DNA from: Oscillatoriales cyanobacterium
Lineage (GTDB): Bacteria; Cyanobacteriota; Cyanobacteriia; Cyanobacteriales; Microcoleaceae
Direction of reading: 5' to 3'
DNA length: 64,000 nucleotides
NCBI GenBank assembly: GCA_004293365.1
Contig: RDYN01000012.1
Span: 55,533-119,532, forward strand
The stretch's first letter is position 1, and every line of letters begins with the position of its first letter. Positions 17,841-27,617 of the stretch are shown here, in pieces. The position numbers and the translations under genes are program-made. The notes beneath the pieces were generated by a model. It worked only from the letters and a program-made list of their open reading frames with translations. It was not told the DNA's origin and did not search any database.

Positions 17841-18035
17841 AAACACTTCGCGCCCTAACTGATGAAGCTTACACACTTTACTAACTACAAGAGCCCTAAG
17901 GTACCGATATTCGAGCGATCGAATTAGGGAAGCATTCCGAGTCTCTAGTTCTAGATGAGGTTTGCGCGTCCACTGCTAGGTAAAACTGGTAAGAACGGCT
18001 GTGCTTAAAGCTTTTTTGACTTGTGCGAAGTGTTT
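17841..18035 (+). ncRNA. Candidate Y RNA E with unclear interior
   Basis: AAACACTTCGCGC (17841-17853) pairs with GTGCGAAGTGTTT (18023-18035) over 13 bases with one G-U pair. GAAGCTT pairs with AAGCTTT as second stem, and the loops (CCTAACTGAT / TTGACTT) match the array consensus. The interior has hairpins (CCCTAA...TTAGGG with ATTCGA/TCGAAT inside, 17893-17929; TCTAG/CTAGA near 17944-17955) but no convincing T or D arm. At 195 bases it is the longest element without an insertion. It ends 42 bases before the next gene. Confidence 0.65.
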
Positions 18036-18076
18036 TAAATTTAGTCGCATAATTTAATTTACAATTTTCAACTGCT

Positions 18077-18748
18077 ATGAGCGAACACCGATTAGATAGA
18101 ATCGTCATCGAACGGCCTCGCGGTGGATGGAGAGCTAGCTTAAAAAAAGTACCAGGAAACCGGAGACATCTGAAAGAAATTACTGAGGCAGCTTGCACTG
18201 ATGGAATCTTTAACCCTTATCTACTCAAGCTAAAAAGAAAAAGCAAATATTTTTCAGATTGTCTGGGGCCTTTATCTCGCTGGCTGCGGAGCAAAGTAGG
18301 ACAAGATTGGGATGATATCTACCACGAATTGTGTCAAATTCTTGATATAACTACGCTGTCTGGAAAACATATTCTCTCCCATGTTTGGGGTTATGTGGAA
18401 AGAGATGTTGTGTTGGTTGATGGAATTGTTTGCCATCGCCGATATGGGCGTCAACTTGGTTCTGGGAGAGAGGAACTTTACGTTCATCCTGAGACGCGGA
18501 TACTCTGCTTGGCAAACAAGATACGAAAATTACCTCGGAAAAAGCCTGATGATTTTCTCAAGATTGATGATTATCATCATTATCGCAAGATAGATGGAAT
18601 TTGGTATTTTTTCGAGCTGGCAGATATGGAAGAATTGGAGGTGACTAAATATTACTCCCGTGTCAAAACATGGAAGTATACTGCGAGCAAACGTCAGTGC
18701 AACAAGAAGCAAATTAAGTTCATCACGGAACAACTCAGTAAAAGTTAA
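18077..18748 (+). CDS. Conserved uncharacterised protein of the Ro locus
   Basis: The 223-residue basic protein begins MSEHRLDRIVIERPRGGWRA and contains FSDCLGPLSRWLRSKVGQDW and HILSHVWGYVERDVVLVDG. I recall it only as a conserved hypothetical family of patchy distribution. There is no membrane segment. The basic N-terminus (ERPRGG, KKVPGNRRHLKE) and the Arg/Lys-rich end (SKRQCNKKQIKF) would suit RNA binding, but this is inference. It lies directly after Y RNA E and before a second unknown gene and the Ro60-like gene. A repeat arm (18755-18780) follows its stop. Confidence 0.75.
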   Translation: MSEHRLDRIVIERPRGGWRASLKKVPGNRRHLKEITEAACTDGIFNPYLLKLKRKSKYFSDCLGPLSRWLRSKVGQDWDDIYHELCQILDITTLSGKHILSHVWGYVERDVVLVDGIVCHRRYGRQLGSGREELYVHPETRILCLANKIRKLPRKKPDDFLKIDDYHHYRKIDGIWYFFELADMEELEVTKYYSRVKTWKYTASKRQCNKKQIKFITEQLSKS

Positions 18749-18803
18749 AAGACATGGTTTGTAGTGAGGACTTTAGTCCTCAAAAATTGATTGGGTATTA
18801 GCC

Positions 18804-19268
18804 ATGAACAAAAAAGTTCCAATTTACCGATCGCCCTACGAGATAGATACCCTCCTCCACGCCTTCCAAGAATGCAGCCTACCGCGCAGCGAATGGACCC
18901 ACGAAGCCCATTTAACCGTTGCTTTATGGTATTTTCTGTTTGGCGAATCGGAACAAGAGGCGATCGATGCGATTCGGAATGGCATCAAACGTTACAACGC
19001 TGTGAATGGCATTGAAACCACGCCAAACAGCGGGTATCACGAAACGCTAACGCTGTTTTGGGCGCAAACTGTGCGCGAGTATCTGGCTGATGAAGGCCCC
19101 AATCGATCGATCGTACATTTAGCCAATGGCTCGATCGCAGAATATGCCGATCGCACTTTACCCTGGAGTCACTACACCCGATCGCACTTGATGTCCTCCG
19201 AAGCCCGAAATAATTGGGTTGAACCGGACTTAAGGGCGATCGAATTAGAACAATTTTCCCTCAAATAG
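18804..19268 (+). CDS. Conserved protein with WTHEAHL and YHETLT motifs, unknown
   Basis: The 154-residue soluble protein has two strongly patterned motifs, SEWTHEAHLTVALWYFL (about residues 29-45) and SGYHETLTLFWAQTV (about 77-91). The spaced His and Glu residues could bind a metal, as in helical-bundle enzymes, but no reaction is known to me. It resembles a widespread uncharacterised bacterial family. It lies between the 223-residue protein and Y RNA F. Whether it belongs to the Ro system or is a bystander is not clear. Confidence 0.75.
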   Translation: MNKKVPIYRSPYEIDTLLHAFQECSLPRSEWTHEAHLTVALWYFLFGESEQEAIDAIRNGIKRYNAVNGIETTPNSGYHETLTLFWAQTVREYLADEGPNRSIVHLANGSIAEYADRTLPWSHYTRSHLMSSEARNNWVEPDLRAIELEQFSLK

Positions 19269-19290
19269 TTAATTTAAAATCGCAGTTTTT

Positions 19291-19367
19291 GCCGCGCCCA
19301 AATCGCGAGAGCTTACATACAAACCCTATCTAGGTTTACCAAAAAAAGCTCCCCAAACTTGCGCGGT
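19291..19367 (+). ncRNA. Candidate minimal Y RNA F without tRNA module
   Basis: GCCGCGC (19291-19297) pairs with GCGCGGT (19361-19367), six Watson-Crick pairs and one G-U. GAGCTT pairs with AAGCTC as second stem. The loops CCAAATCGC / CCCAAACTT match the array consensus. The distal part is a single small hairpin, AAACC CTATCTA GGTTT. At about 77 nt it has just the presumed Ro-binding stem, like short Y RNAs. It lies 190 bases before the Ro60-like start codon. Confidence 0.65.
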
Positions 19368-19413
19368 GATTTTTAAAACAGGAATTTTACGCATACATTC
19401 TAGATGTAGGGTG

Positions 19414-19434
19414 CGCACTGCGCACCTTACCACT
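19414..19434. repeat. GTAGGGTGCGCACTGCGCAC-type repeat
   Basis: A single copy of the palindromic unit (core TGCGCACTGCGCA) that is arrayed after the Ro60-like gene and in two other places in the window. Confidence 0.75.
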
Positions 19435-19457
19435 AATAAATAGCGTGTCAAACGTAA

Positions 19458-20996
<1,539 letters not shown>

Positions 20997-20997
20997 A

Positions 20998-21188
20998 TTG
21001 TAGGGTGCGCACTGCGCACCTTACTTATTGTAGGCTGCGCACTGCTCACCTTACTTATTGTAGGCTGCGCACTGCGCACTGCTCACCTTACTTATTGTAG
21101 GCTGCGCACTGCGCACTGCGCACCTTACTTATTGTAGGGTGCGCACTGCACACCTTACTTATTATAGTAAATTGTAGGGTGCGCACTG
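20998..21188. repeat. Array of GTAGGGTGCGCACTGCGCAC units
   Basis: About six units of TTGTAGG(G/C)TGCGCACTG...CACCTTACTTA lie head to tail directly after the Ro60-like stop codon. Some have the core extended (GCGCACTGCGCACTGC). Each unit is self-complementary and may form a hairpin. The last copy is broken by the element at 21190. Confidence 0.9.
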
Positions 21189-21189
21189 A

Positions 21190-21305
21190 GAGCATCCCGT
21201 TTTTGTAGGGGCGAAGCATTCGCGCTGAAAATCTCTCGTATAGTCGATAGGATACAGGCGCGAATGCTTCGCCCTTGCGGATATGTTTGCACAATCGGGA
21301 TGCTC
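21190..21305. mobile_element. MITE-like element with nested inverted repeats
   Basis: GAGCATCCCG (21190-21199) and CGGGATGCTC (21296-21305) form the ends. A second inverted pair, GCGAAGCATTCGCGC (21211-21225) and GCGCGAATGCTTCGC (21258-21272), lies inside. Length (116) and end motif (GGAGCAT..C) match the MITE found in Y RNA A. No reading frame and no obvious target duplication were seen. It abuts a GTGCGCACTG repeat. Confidence 0.65.
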
Positions 21306-21465
21306 CACTCCCATGACCGCAGTCAATATGAGATGATAACTAATAACTTATATCCGGTCATGCTTCTTCAGACTTCAAAAGTGAGATACACCCGAAATTG
21401 AGATTGAATAATGGGCGTTGCTGACTTACAGTATGAAGGGCTAAATATGCAAATCCTAAAAACCA

Positions 21466-22140
21466 TTGTTCACAAAGCTTTTGGATTTTTGCCTGGTTCT
21501 TTTTCATCCCCCTTTGTTTATTCTAATTATCAGTTATCTATGTGTTGCTTGTCAATCGCAAAAAAGTATCAAGCCAGTTTCAGAACAAAATCTTCAGTTA
21601 AACCCCGCAACAGTTCCGGTGACTTCGCCGATAGTTCGCCAGGCGATCGATAATGCGATCGCCCAAACTAAAATTACCAATTCTTACGATCCTGCTTATG
21701 TAGCGATTCCCTACCCTGGTGGCGATGTACCGATGACTACAGGTGTTTGTACGGATGTCATAATTCGCGCATTTCGGCAAGTAAAAGTGGATCTGCAACA
21801 AGAGGTGCATGAAGATATGCGGCAGAACTTTGCAGCCTATCCAAAAGATTGGAATTTGACCAACACAGATCCGAATATTGACCATCGCCGAGTTCCTAAT
21901 TTGATGGTATTTTTTGAACGAAAAGGTAAATCGTTACCTGTTACTCGCAATGCAGATAATTATCAACCGGGGGATGTAGTAACATGGAATTTAGGAGGAG
22001 GCGAGTCTCATATCGGGATAGTTAGCAACGTGCGATCGCCTTCGGGAAGATTTGCGATCGTTCACAATATCGGTGCAGGGACTAGACTGGAAGATGTGCT
22101 CTTCAATTGGAAAATTATCGGACATTATCGATATTTTTGA
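21466..22140 (+). CDS. DUF1287 family lipoprotein or secreted protein
   Basis: About 180 residues after the N-terminus match the DUF1287 family (related to NlpC/P60-type cysteine peptidases): YPGGDVPMTTGVCTDVIIRA with the conserved Cys, then DHRRVPNLMVFFERKG, PGDVVTWNLGGGESHIGIVS with the conserved His, and a terminal NIGAGTRLEDVLFNW. The N-terminus has a hydrophobic stretch ending ISYLCVACQSQ, which looks like a lipoprotein signal. The only in-frame start is TTG at 21466, so the true start is uncertain; a nearby ATG (21447) is in another frame and a small frameshift is possible. Confidence 0.82.
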   Translation: MFTKLLDFCLVLFHPPLFILIISYLCVACQSQKSIKPVSEQNLQLNPATVPVTSPIVRQAIDNAIAQTKITNSYDPAYVAIPYPGGDVPMTTGVCTDVIIRAFRQVKVDLQQEVHEDMRQNFAAYPKDWNLTNTDPNIDHRRVPNLMVFFERKGKSLPVTRNADNYQPGDVVTWNLGGGESHIGIVSNVRSPSGRFAIVHNIGAGTRLEDVLFNWKIIGHYRYF

Positions 22141-22197
22141 GTCGCATCGAAACTCGATCGCACTTTTCTCCCAAACATCTCCCTCAATCTCCGCAAG

Positions 22198-22476
22198 CTA
22201 CAACTTTTTCTCGATTTTCAACTCTTCCCTAGTTTGTTCGATAATTTCCAGTAACTCCGGATTGGCGATGGATGAAACTAACTGCGAATCCGCAGCAGCC
22301 AAAGCAGCGCGCAGCTTGGGGGAAGTGAGTGTAGGATATTTCTCTAAAACTTGCTCTTCTGTCCATCCCGCCGCAAACAGCCCCAACAGGAATTCTACAG
22401 ACAATCGAGTTTCTGGCGCTGCTGGTTGAATTGTGGAAGTTTTCGGCTTGGGATGAATAAGCTTTCGCCAGTCCAT
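22198..22476 (-). CDS. DUF433 family protein (antitoxin-like)
   Basis: The 92-residue protein (start MDWRKLIHPKPKTS) has the winged-helix DUF433 core RLSVEFLLGLFAAGWTEEQV followed by LEKYPTLTSPKLRAALAAA. DUF433 proteins are often VapB-like antitoxins next to a PIN toxin. No PIN or other toxin gene is adjacent here, so it is a solitary copy. A longer frame adds 18 residues (start 22530). Confidence 0.75.
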   Translation of the reverse strand: MDWRKLIHPKPKTSTIQPAAPETRLSVEFLLGLFAAGWTEEQVLEKYPTLTSPKLRAALAAADSQLVSSIANPELLEIIEQTREELKIEKKL

Positions 22477-22793
22477 TTTTTTAGTTAAACGATTTGGGAA
22501 GACTTCGCCGATTATACTCCATTTGGACACAGTATAAATACGGGGAGCGTTGACTTACTCTGTAAATTGATACCGCAGGTCATTTCCCGATTTGTAATTA
22601 AATTGTTATGACGATCGCACTGCGGCACTTTCTTATAGACTAGACTGGTAGGATGCCGATCGGGCGAGATCCCTTTTTCATTTTGTCCGTTTCAATACCA
22701 AATCGCGCAAGCGTTGCTTGCAGCTATTGGATCGCACGCTTATCTCAGCCCACTGTGCAACCCACAATACAACTACTTTAACTTCTTAAAACT

Positions 22794-23135
22794 ATGGGAA
22801 AAAAGTCGAAAGCCAAAAAATCCCAGGTCAAAACATCCACTTTGCTGTCCCAGCGACTCCAAGAAGCTCTCGATCGAGGCAGTAAAGTTTGGATTAAAAC
22901 AAATAATAGCAGTTTCGGCGGCATCCCGATTAATTTGTTCGGGGAGTTTGCTGAACTTTTGGTAATAGTTCCCCCTAACGAACACGGGGAAAATACCGAT
23001 GCTTACGGACAAGTTACGTGGTTGATTCGACTTTCTGATATTATTGCACTCGCCTATCCTACTGAATACTGGTCTAAAGATAGATTAGAAAGTTTGCTGC
23101 CACCTGACGCAGTTACCTCTGAAGTAGGAGATTAA
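22794..23135 (+). CDS. Uncharacterised small protein
   Basis: The 113-residue protein has a very basic N-terminus (GKKSKAKKSQVK) and a compact body (SKVWIKTNNSSFGGIPINLF, VTWLIRLSDIIALAYPTEYW). I do not recognise a family. It has no signal peptide. The upstream 260 bases contain no other gene. Confidence 0.6.
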   Translation: MGKKSKAKKSQVKTSTLLSQRLQEALDRGSKVWIKTNNSSFGGIPINLFGEFAELLVIVPPNEHGENTDAYGQVTWLIRLSDIIALAYPTEYWSKDRLESLLPPDAVTSEVGD

Positions 23136-23166
23136 GTGGGTAAGGTGCGTCGCAAACACCCTACTG

Positions 23167-23222
23167 GTTTGTAGTGAGGACTTTAGTCCTTCTTTCTGCG
23201 GACTAAAGTCCACACTACAAAC
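23167..23222. repeat. Dispersed palindromic repeat
   Basis: One copy, GTTTGTAGTGAGGACTTTAG to GGACTAAAGTCCACACTACA plus AAC, with one mismatch in the outer arm. Just before it (23138-23166) is a degenerate GGTAAGGTGCGTCGCAAACA unit. Confidence 0.85.
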
Positions 23223-23321
23223 CATTTTTTCCGCGCAAATAAACGGACATAATATGGCTATTTTCTCAGCTATTTTACAAGAGAAAATATACACCGCTCC
23301 GACCAATTTTCATCAGTTCAA

Positions 23322-23714
23322 TTACTTGTTGCAAGCTGAAAGCTGAATTTTACAGTTGCCTCCTTCGAGTTCACTGCAACCAGCAAGAGCTTGAGCCTCT
23401 GCTGATGCTTTATCATCGCCCCAGCCCGCACCTGCTCCTCCTTTGCCTATTGAGATCGCTCCACAGTTATTAGTATTAGAAGTCAGCGGTTGGCAATCAT
23501 TAGCCCCGCCACTTTCTTGATTGCAGGCCGCTACTGCTGCATCTAGTGCTTCTTTCTCTGTACCGTGATCCCAACTAATACCCGTAGCATCAGAAGTCGG
23601 AGAATAAGCAGTAGCTCCATGAGTGTTCTGAGCTTGAGCAACCTGGGCAGAGCCAAATATTGGCAGTGTCAAAGTTGTCACTACTACTAACTTAAAACAG
23701 AGTTTTTGCAGCAT
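23322..23714 (-). CDS. Secreted DUF4189 protein
   Basis: From the Met at 23714 the protein is about 130 residues, with a signal peptide (LCFKLVVVTTLTLPIFGSAQ, cleavage probably after VAQAQ). The mature domain has the DUF4189 pattern: regular Cys residues, GISWDHGTEKEALDAAVAAC, GAISIGKGGAGAGWGDDKAS and a terminal Cys-containing CKIQLSACN. It is likely periplasmic or secreted and of unknown function. The longer frame start (23759) would put 15 polar residues before the signal peptide. Confidence 0.82.
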   Translation of the reverse strand: MLQKLCFKLVVVTTLTLPIFGSAQVAQAQNTHGATAYSPTSDATGISWDHGTEKEALDAAVAACNQESGGANDCQPLTSNTNNCGAISIGKGGAGAGWGDDKASAEAQALAGCSELEGGNCKIQLSACNK

Positions 23715-23867
23715 ATTCACTTGATATTTTTCCAACGTTAACCTTGAATACTTGCTCAATATTATAGTCTGAATTTGCTTGATGTCAAGATTGTTTGTAA
23801 ATGTTTATATTCGCTTAATTTCAATGCAGGCAATGTAAAAACAAGTAAAATTACGGAGGTCAGCTCA

Positions 23868-24695
23868 ATGGCAAATATCCGCAAAATTATCAGCCAACTC
23901 GCTGCCCGAGAAGGGGAACTGCTCGATGCCCAATTCCTGGCTCCCTGCGTTCGGGGGGGAAGGGTGCGGACAAAGATAGGTGGCATGATTTATACTTTTC
24001 AATCGCAGCAGCGCAACTTTGAAGGATGGGCTATTTTTCAGCCAATTAATGATAAAGTCGCTGCTGTGGTTGAGGAACCTAGTTTGCCACAAGTCGCCGA
24101 GTATTTGCAACTGCTTGTACCGATTCGCTTGCAACTGGCTCGCGTGCTGCAAGGGCAAAGTTGGCTGGCCTATCCTGTTAACAAGTCTGATGCTAAACAG
24201 CGGGTGGGTTTTGCTAAACCTGTAGCTGTACATTTAGTGAGTGAAGGTTCACAGTTTGAGCAGATTGTGGCGCGGTGGGATGGTAATTGTTTGTGGTTTG
24301 AAGAGATTGACAGGCGCGCCGATCCGCTGCTTGCAGAAAAATTGAAAGCAGCTTTAAAAAAGTTGATTTTGCCTGAAGATGTTCGATTTAAAGGGATGAC
24401 GCCCTCCATGGGAATTGTTTATGAATTGGTGACTAGAAATATTCAAGATTTCGCTCCGAAAGTGCGCGACGAACAGCGCTTGCAGCGGGCGTTGAAGATG
24501 GGCGGTGGCGAGTTGCGGGATTTTAGCGATCGCAAAGATTATTGGCTGGTTGAATGGACTAGCGGCAGTGGAGAACATCACAGTTCGGCGATCGCCAAAA
24601 ATGACTTAACTGTTATGAGTGCTGGCATTTGTCTCAGCGGCTTGGACAAGGATTTCGACTTGCAGTCATTAGTCGGAGTAGTCGAAAATCGATAA
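23868..24695 (+). CDS. Uncharacterised conserved protein near the E1-like gene
   Basis: The start ATG at 23868 follows GGAGG (275 residues); an in-frame extension to 23775 is unlikely. The protein (MANIRKIISQLAAREGELLD, then APCVRGGRVRTKIGGMIYTF, SWLAYPVNKSDAKQRVGFAK, HLVSEGSQFEQIVARWDG) belongs to a conserved hypothetical family that I cannot name. The gene ends 66 bases before the ThiF-like gene with the same orientation, so the pair may be functionally linked. No catalytic motif is obvious. The product is soluble. Confidence 0.7.
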   Translation: MANIRKIISQLAAREGELLDAQFLAPCVRGGRVRTKIGGMIYTFQSQQRNFEGWAIFQPINDKVAAVVEEPSLPQVAEYLQLLVPIRLQLARVLQGQSWLAYPVNKSDAKQRVGFAKPVAVHLVSEGSQFEQIVARWDGNCLWFEEIDRRADPLLAEKLKAALKKLILPEDVRFKGMTPSMGIVYELVTRNIQDFAPKVRDEQRLQRALKMGGGELRDFSDRKDYWLVEWTSGSGEHHSSAIAKNDLTVMSAGICLSGLDKDFDLQSLVGVVENR

Positions 24696-24721
24696 AAATC
24701 ATCAATCCTGACTAATAACTG

Positions 24722-24760
24722 CCGTCAACTGTCAACTGTCAACTGTCAACTGTCAACTGT
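24722..24760. repeat. Tandem heptamer (TCAACTG)n
   Basis: About five perfect copies of the 7-base unit lie just before the ThiF-like start codon. Short tandemly repeated repetitive sequences of this kind are common in filamentous cyanobacteria. A change in copy number would alter the spacing upstream of the gene. Confidence 0.9.
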
Positions 24761-24761
24761 C

Positions 24762-25400
24762 ATGAGTATATTTTTTCACGAACAACTTTACAGAACTTCC
24801 GCAGTGATGTCGCTGGTAAAAAATTTCCCGGTAACTGTGTGCGGCGCGGGCGCTTTGGGTGCGAATATTGTAGAGAGTCTGGCGCGATCGGGCTTTTGTC
24901 AGTTAAAAGTCATCGATCGCGATCGCATCGAAGAGCGCAACCTTTCCACTCAACCCTACTATCGATCGGACATCGGCGCATTCAAAGCCAAAATTCTCGC
25001 CAACAACCTGTACCGCGCTTTGTCAGTCAGCATTGACGCCCACTCCAAAGAATTGACACCCGCCAATGTCGATCGGCTGCTTGCCAACAGCGCCCTGGCG
25101 ATCGATACTTTTGATAACAGCATCGGGCGGCAAGCAGTCAAAGACTACTGTGCGAGTGTCTCAATTCCGTGCGTGCACGTCGGATTAGCCGCCGATTACT
25201 CCGAAATAATTTGGAACCAACACTATCGGGTGCCGACCGCGGCGAATGATGACGTTTGCGATTACCCGCTGGCGAGAAACTTGGTAATGCTGACAGTTTC
25301 TGTAGCCTGCGAAGTAATTGTTACCTTTGCTGCAACCCAAGAGCAACAAAATTTAACTTGCACGATCAAAGATTTTGCAGTAAAGCCACTTATATTGTAG
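24762..25400 (+). CDS. ThiF/MoeB/E1-like adenylyltransferase, minimal form
   Basis: The 212-residue protein has the nucleotide-binding Rossmann motif of E1 enzymes (VCGAGALGANIVESLARSG, GxGxxG type) and the ATP-binding Asp and Arg residues in VIDRDRIEERNLSTQPYYRS with a following Lys (FKAKILANNL). A later DTFDNSIGRQAVKDYC matches the conserved FDN/D region. A Cys in NDDVCDYPLARN could be the transfer cysteine. The zinc CxxC pairs of MoeB are absent. Such proteins activate the C-terminal Gly of ubiquitin-like or sulfur-carrier partners. The only small Gly-ended candidate in the window is at 16734. Confidence 0.85.
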   Translation: MSIFFHEQLYRTSAVMSLVKNFPVTVCGAGALGANIVESLARSGFCQLKVIDRDRIEERNLSTQPYYRSDIGAFKAKILANNLYRALSVSIDAHSKELTPANVDRLLANSALAIDTFDNSIGRQAVKDYCASVSIPCVHVGLAADYSEIIWNQHYRVPTAANDDVCDYPLARNLVMLTVSVACEVIVTFAATQEQQNLTCTIKDFAVKPLIL

Positions 25401-25496
25401 AATGTCGGTTGACTGTTGCCAGAAACCCGGTCGATCGAGATTGGACGCCTCCATCCCATAAACCCGGTTTCTCACTCTCAAACAATTGTCAGTCGA

Positions 25497-25526
25497 TTTT
25501 AGATTTTAGATTTTAGATTTTAGATT
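25497..25526. repeat. Tandem (ATTTTAG)n repeat
   Basis: About four units of ATTTTAG in tandem. The same heptamer is found at 47634-47665 and 57937-57967, and its complement at 47868-47905 and near 16690. It lies after a split AAACCCGGTTTCT-type repeat (25420-25475). Confidence 0.85.
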
Positions 25527-25663
25527 GACTTGCAGCATTGAATCTGGGAGCTTGAACAAAAGTCTAAAATTTTGGGATCGTCCACGACTTTAGTCGGTGG
25601 CTTGTACCCGTTTCTTGCGAGTCAAACTTGCAGAAAACGCTTAAGAAAATCAACAGGGAAAGT

Positions 25664-26023
25664 ATGGTTGGATCGCAGACTTTTTATTATTTACTAGCAA
25701 TTCTCGGCATATTAGTTTTGACTGGCGCCAATGCAGCCACTTATTCTGGCAGCAGCAGCGCAGTTTGCCCCACTAATGATTGCCACGAACCCGAAGTCCG
25801 TTACCATAAAAGGATTTTAAAACACGGATCGAGAGGGGAAGATGTGAGAAAACTGCAAAAATTGTTGAACGCCCGGGGTGTGTGTCCAGAACCGATCGCA
25901 CTTGATGGCATCTTCGGTAGAACAACCCTAGATGCAGTGAAAATATTTCAGCGGGAAGCCAACCTTCCTGTAGACGGAATTGTGGGAGGCAAAACTTGGG
26001 ACAGACTGTTTACCAGTTCGTAA
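25664..26023 (+). CDS. Secreted peptidoglycan-binding (PG_binding_1) protein
   Basis: From the Met at 25664 the protein has 119 residues: a hydrophobic signal (TFYYLLAILGILVLTGANA), a Cys-containing linker (CPTNDCHEPE) and a PG_binding_1 domain at about 50-118 (LKHGSRGEDVRKLQKLLNAR, ALDGIFGRTTLDAVKIFQRE, LPVDGIVGGKTWDRL). It should bind cell-wall peptidoglycan outside the plasma membrane. A longer start at 25628 would add 12 residues. Confidence 0.85.
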   Translation: MVGSQTFYYLLAILGILVLTGANAATYSGSSSAVCPTNDCHEPEVRYHKRILKHGSRGEDVRKLQKLLNARGVCPEPIALDGIFGRTTLDAVKIFQREANLPVDGIVGGKTWDRLFTSS

Positions 26024-26166
26024 ATTTAAGTACCAGAAAACAGTAGTTCCTAATTCATCATTGTCAATCATTAATCGCTGCGGTTTGTAGTTGTGCAGAG
26101 AGTCTATTTTGTGCAACTACAGACACATAAATTGCAATCAAGAATCAATCGGACACGAGATTGCTA

Positions 26167-26733
26167 ATGAATGAAGTTTTAGATTTTTGGTTTGGTCGAT
26201 CGCAATCTCCAGAGTTTGGCAAAGTTCAAAAGAAGTGGTTTGAGAAAGATGCGGATTTTGATACGGAAGTGCGATCGCGCTTTCTTTCACAATACGAACT
26301 AGCAGCATCCGGTAAACTCGACTTCTGGCAAGAATCCCCAGAAAACTGCCTAGCATTAATCATACTGCTCGATCAATTTCCGCGCAATATGTTTCGCGAA
26401 AATCCCCAAGCCTTCGCCACAGACAGCAAAGCCTTAGCCGCCGCTCAACACGCTGTTAACAATAACTTCGATCGCGAATTGCTGACTGTACAAAAATGGT
26501 TTATCTACCTGCCTTTTGAACACAGCGAAAACTTAGAACACCAGCAAAAGTCTGTGGAATTATTTCGCCAACTCAGCGGCGAACCTGACAGCGAATCAGT
26601 CATTGATTTTGCAGTGCGGCATTTTAAAATAATCGAGCGTTTTGGGAGATTTCCCCACCGCAATCAAATTCTCGGACGCGAAACAACTCCAGAAGAAGGA
26701 GAGTTTTTGAGACAACCTGGTTCGGGATTTTAG
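26167..26733 (+). CDS. DUF924 family protein
   Basis: The protein of about 188 residues is a full-length DUF924 member: VLDFWFGRSQSPEFGKVQKK, WFEKDADFDTEVRSRF, LIILLDQFPRNMFRENPQAF, FIYLPFEHSENLEHQQKSVE and the end FGRFPHRNQILGRETTPEE. These proteins have a TPR-like helical fold and no established function. The ATG at 26167 is chosen over a TTG two codons earlier. Confidence 0.92.
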   Translation: MNEVLDFWFGRSQSPEFGKVQKKWFEKDADFDTEVRSRFLSQYELAASGKLDFWQESPENCLALIILLDQFPRNMFRENPQAFATDSKALAAAQHAVNNNFDRELLTVQKWFIYLPFEHSENLEHQQKSVELFRQLSGEPDSESVIDFAVRHFKIIERFGRFPHRNQILGRETTPEEGEFLRQPGSGF

Positions 26734-26888
26734 GGCGATCTTAAAACCTTTAGGCTACTTGCTGTATCAACTAGATAATGGTATAGTTATGAGGAATACC
26801 CGACTGCCTTCAAAGTAAAAAGCACTGACTGCAATTAATAAAAAAAATAGTGATAGGACATACGCATGGGAGCAATTTTTACACTATT

Positions 26889-27094
26889 TGTGGGTGTAAG
26901 GTGCGCAGTGCGCACCCTACAGATAGTGTCTGTGCGTAAGTCTTGAGTGATTTTCGGCTAACATTTAGTAAGGTGCGAAGTGCGCACCCTACAGATAGTG
27001 TCTGTTTTTCGGCTAACATTTAGTAAGGTGCGAAGTGCGCACCCTACAGATAGTGTCTGTGCGTAAGTCTTGAGTGATTTTCGGCTAACATTTA
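26889..27094. repeat. Repeat array of GTGCGCAGTGCGCACCCTAC units with longer spacer
   Basis: Three units of (G)TAAGGTGCG(C/A)AGTGCGCACC plus CTACAGATAGTGTCTGT are separated by a longer spacer that is itself repeated (GCGTAAGTCTTGAGTGATTT, TCGGCTAACATTTA). The spacer repetition suggests duplication of a larger block of about 60-100 bases. The last copy runs up to the start of the next gene and may supply its 5' leader. Confidence 0.88.
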
Positions 27095-27096
27095 AG

Positions 27097-27552
27097 ATGG
27101 AACAATTAATAGGATTTAAACTAGATAAATTTCCTTTATCTCTCAGAAGCATAGTCCATTTAGAGTATTTCGACGGCCCGCTACTATCGCTTTTTGAGAA
27201 TGAATACGGCGATAGCTATCTTTATTCTTGGTGCGATGTAGATAATTTGTACAATCGCTGGTTGGTTTTCAGAGTTGCACAACTAACTCTCAAGCTTTAC
27301 ATAGAGGGACAAGTTTCATTGCACGAGTTAATTGTAAATCCTGTGGACGGATTTCTCTATTCATTAGATATAGACAATGATTTACAGGTAAAAAACACTT
27401 ATTTAATCCTGCCTGAAAATTTACCGGCAATCTACTTGCCCGAAACAGATTCCTATTACGAAATGTCTGATTTAAATCGCGAAACGGTGGCAGAAGATAA
27501 GTTATTAATTTTTCAAAAAGTTTCCGGTGAATCTCAACTTAGCAAGGTTTGA
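27097..27552 (+). CDS. Uncharacterised protein (DUF6575-like)
   Basis: The protein of 151 residues starts at ATG 27097 (MEQLIGFKLDKFPLSLRSIV), just outside the repeat array; the frame extends upstream into the repeat. Notable blocks are HLEYFDGPLLSLFENEYGDS, YLYSWCDVDNLYNRWLVFRV and PDGFLYSLDIDND-like PVDGFLYSLDIDND. I associate LEYFDGPLLSLF with a family of unknown function, probably DUF6575, sometimes found near toxin or defence genes. No enzyme motif is visible. Confidence 0.65.
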   Translation: MEQLIGFKLDKFPLSLRSIVHLEYFDGPLLSLFENEYGDSYLYSWCDVDNLYNRWLVFRVAQLTLKLYIEGQVSLHELIVNPVDGFLYSLDIDNDLQVKNTYLILPENLPAIYLPETDSYYEMSDLNRETVAEDKLLIFQKVSGESQLSKV

Positions 27553-27617
27553 AGCTGATTAAACAACCAGATACCCGACTTCTTGAAAAAGTCGGTATCT
27601 AATAAATCGCCCCATCG

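Noticed and set aside
24722..24760. Short tandem repeat as CRISPR or iteron origin
   Set aside because: The 7-base unit is perfect and without spacers, typical of cyanobacterial heptamer repeats; no replication gene is near.
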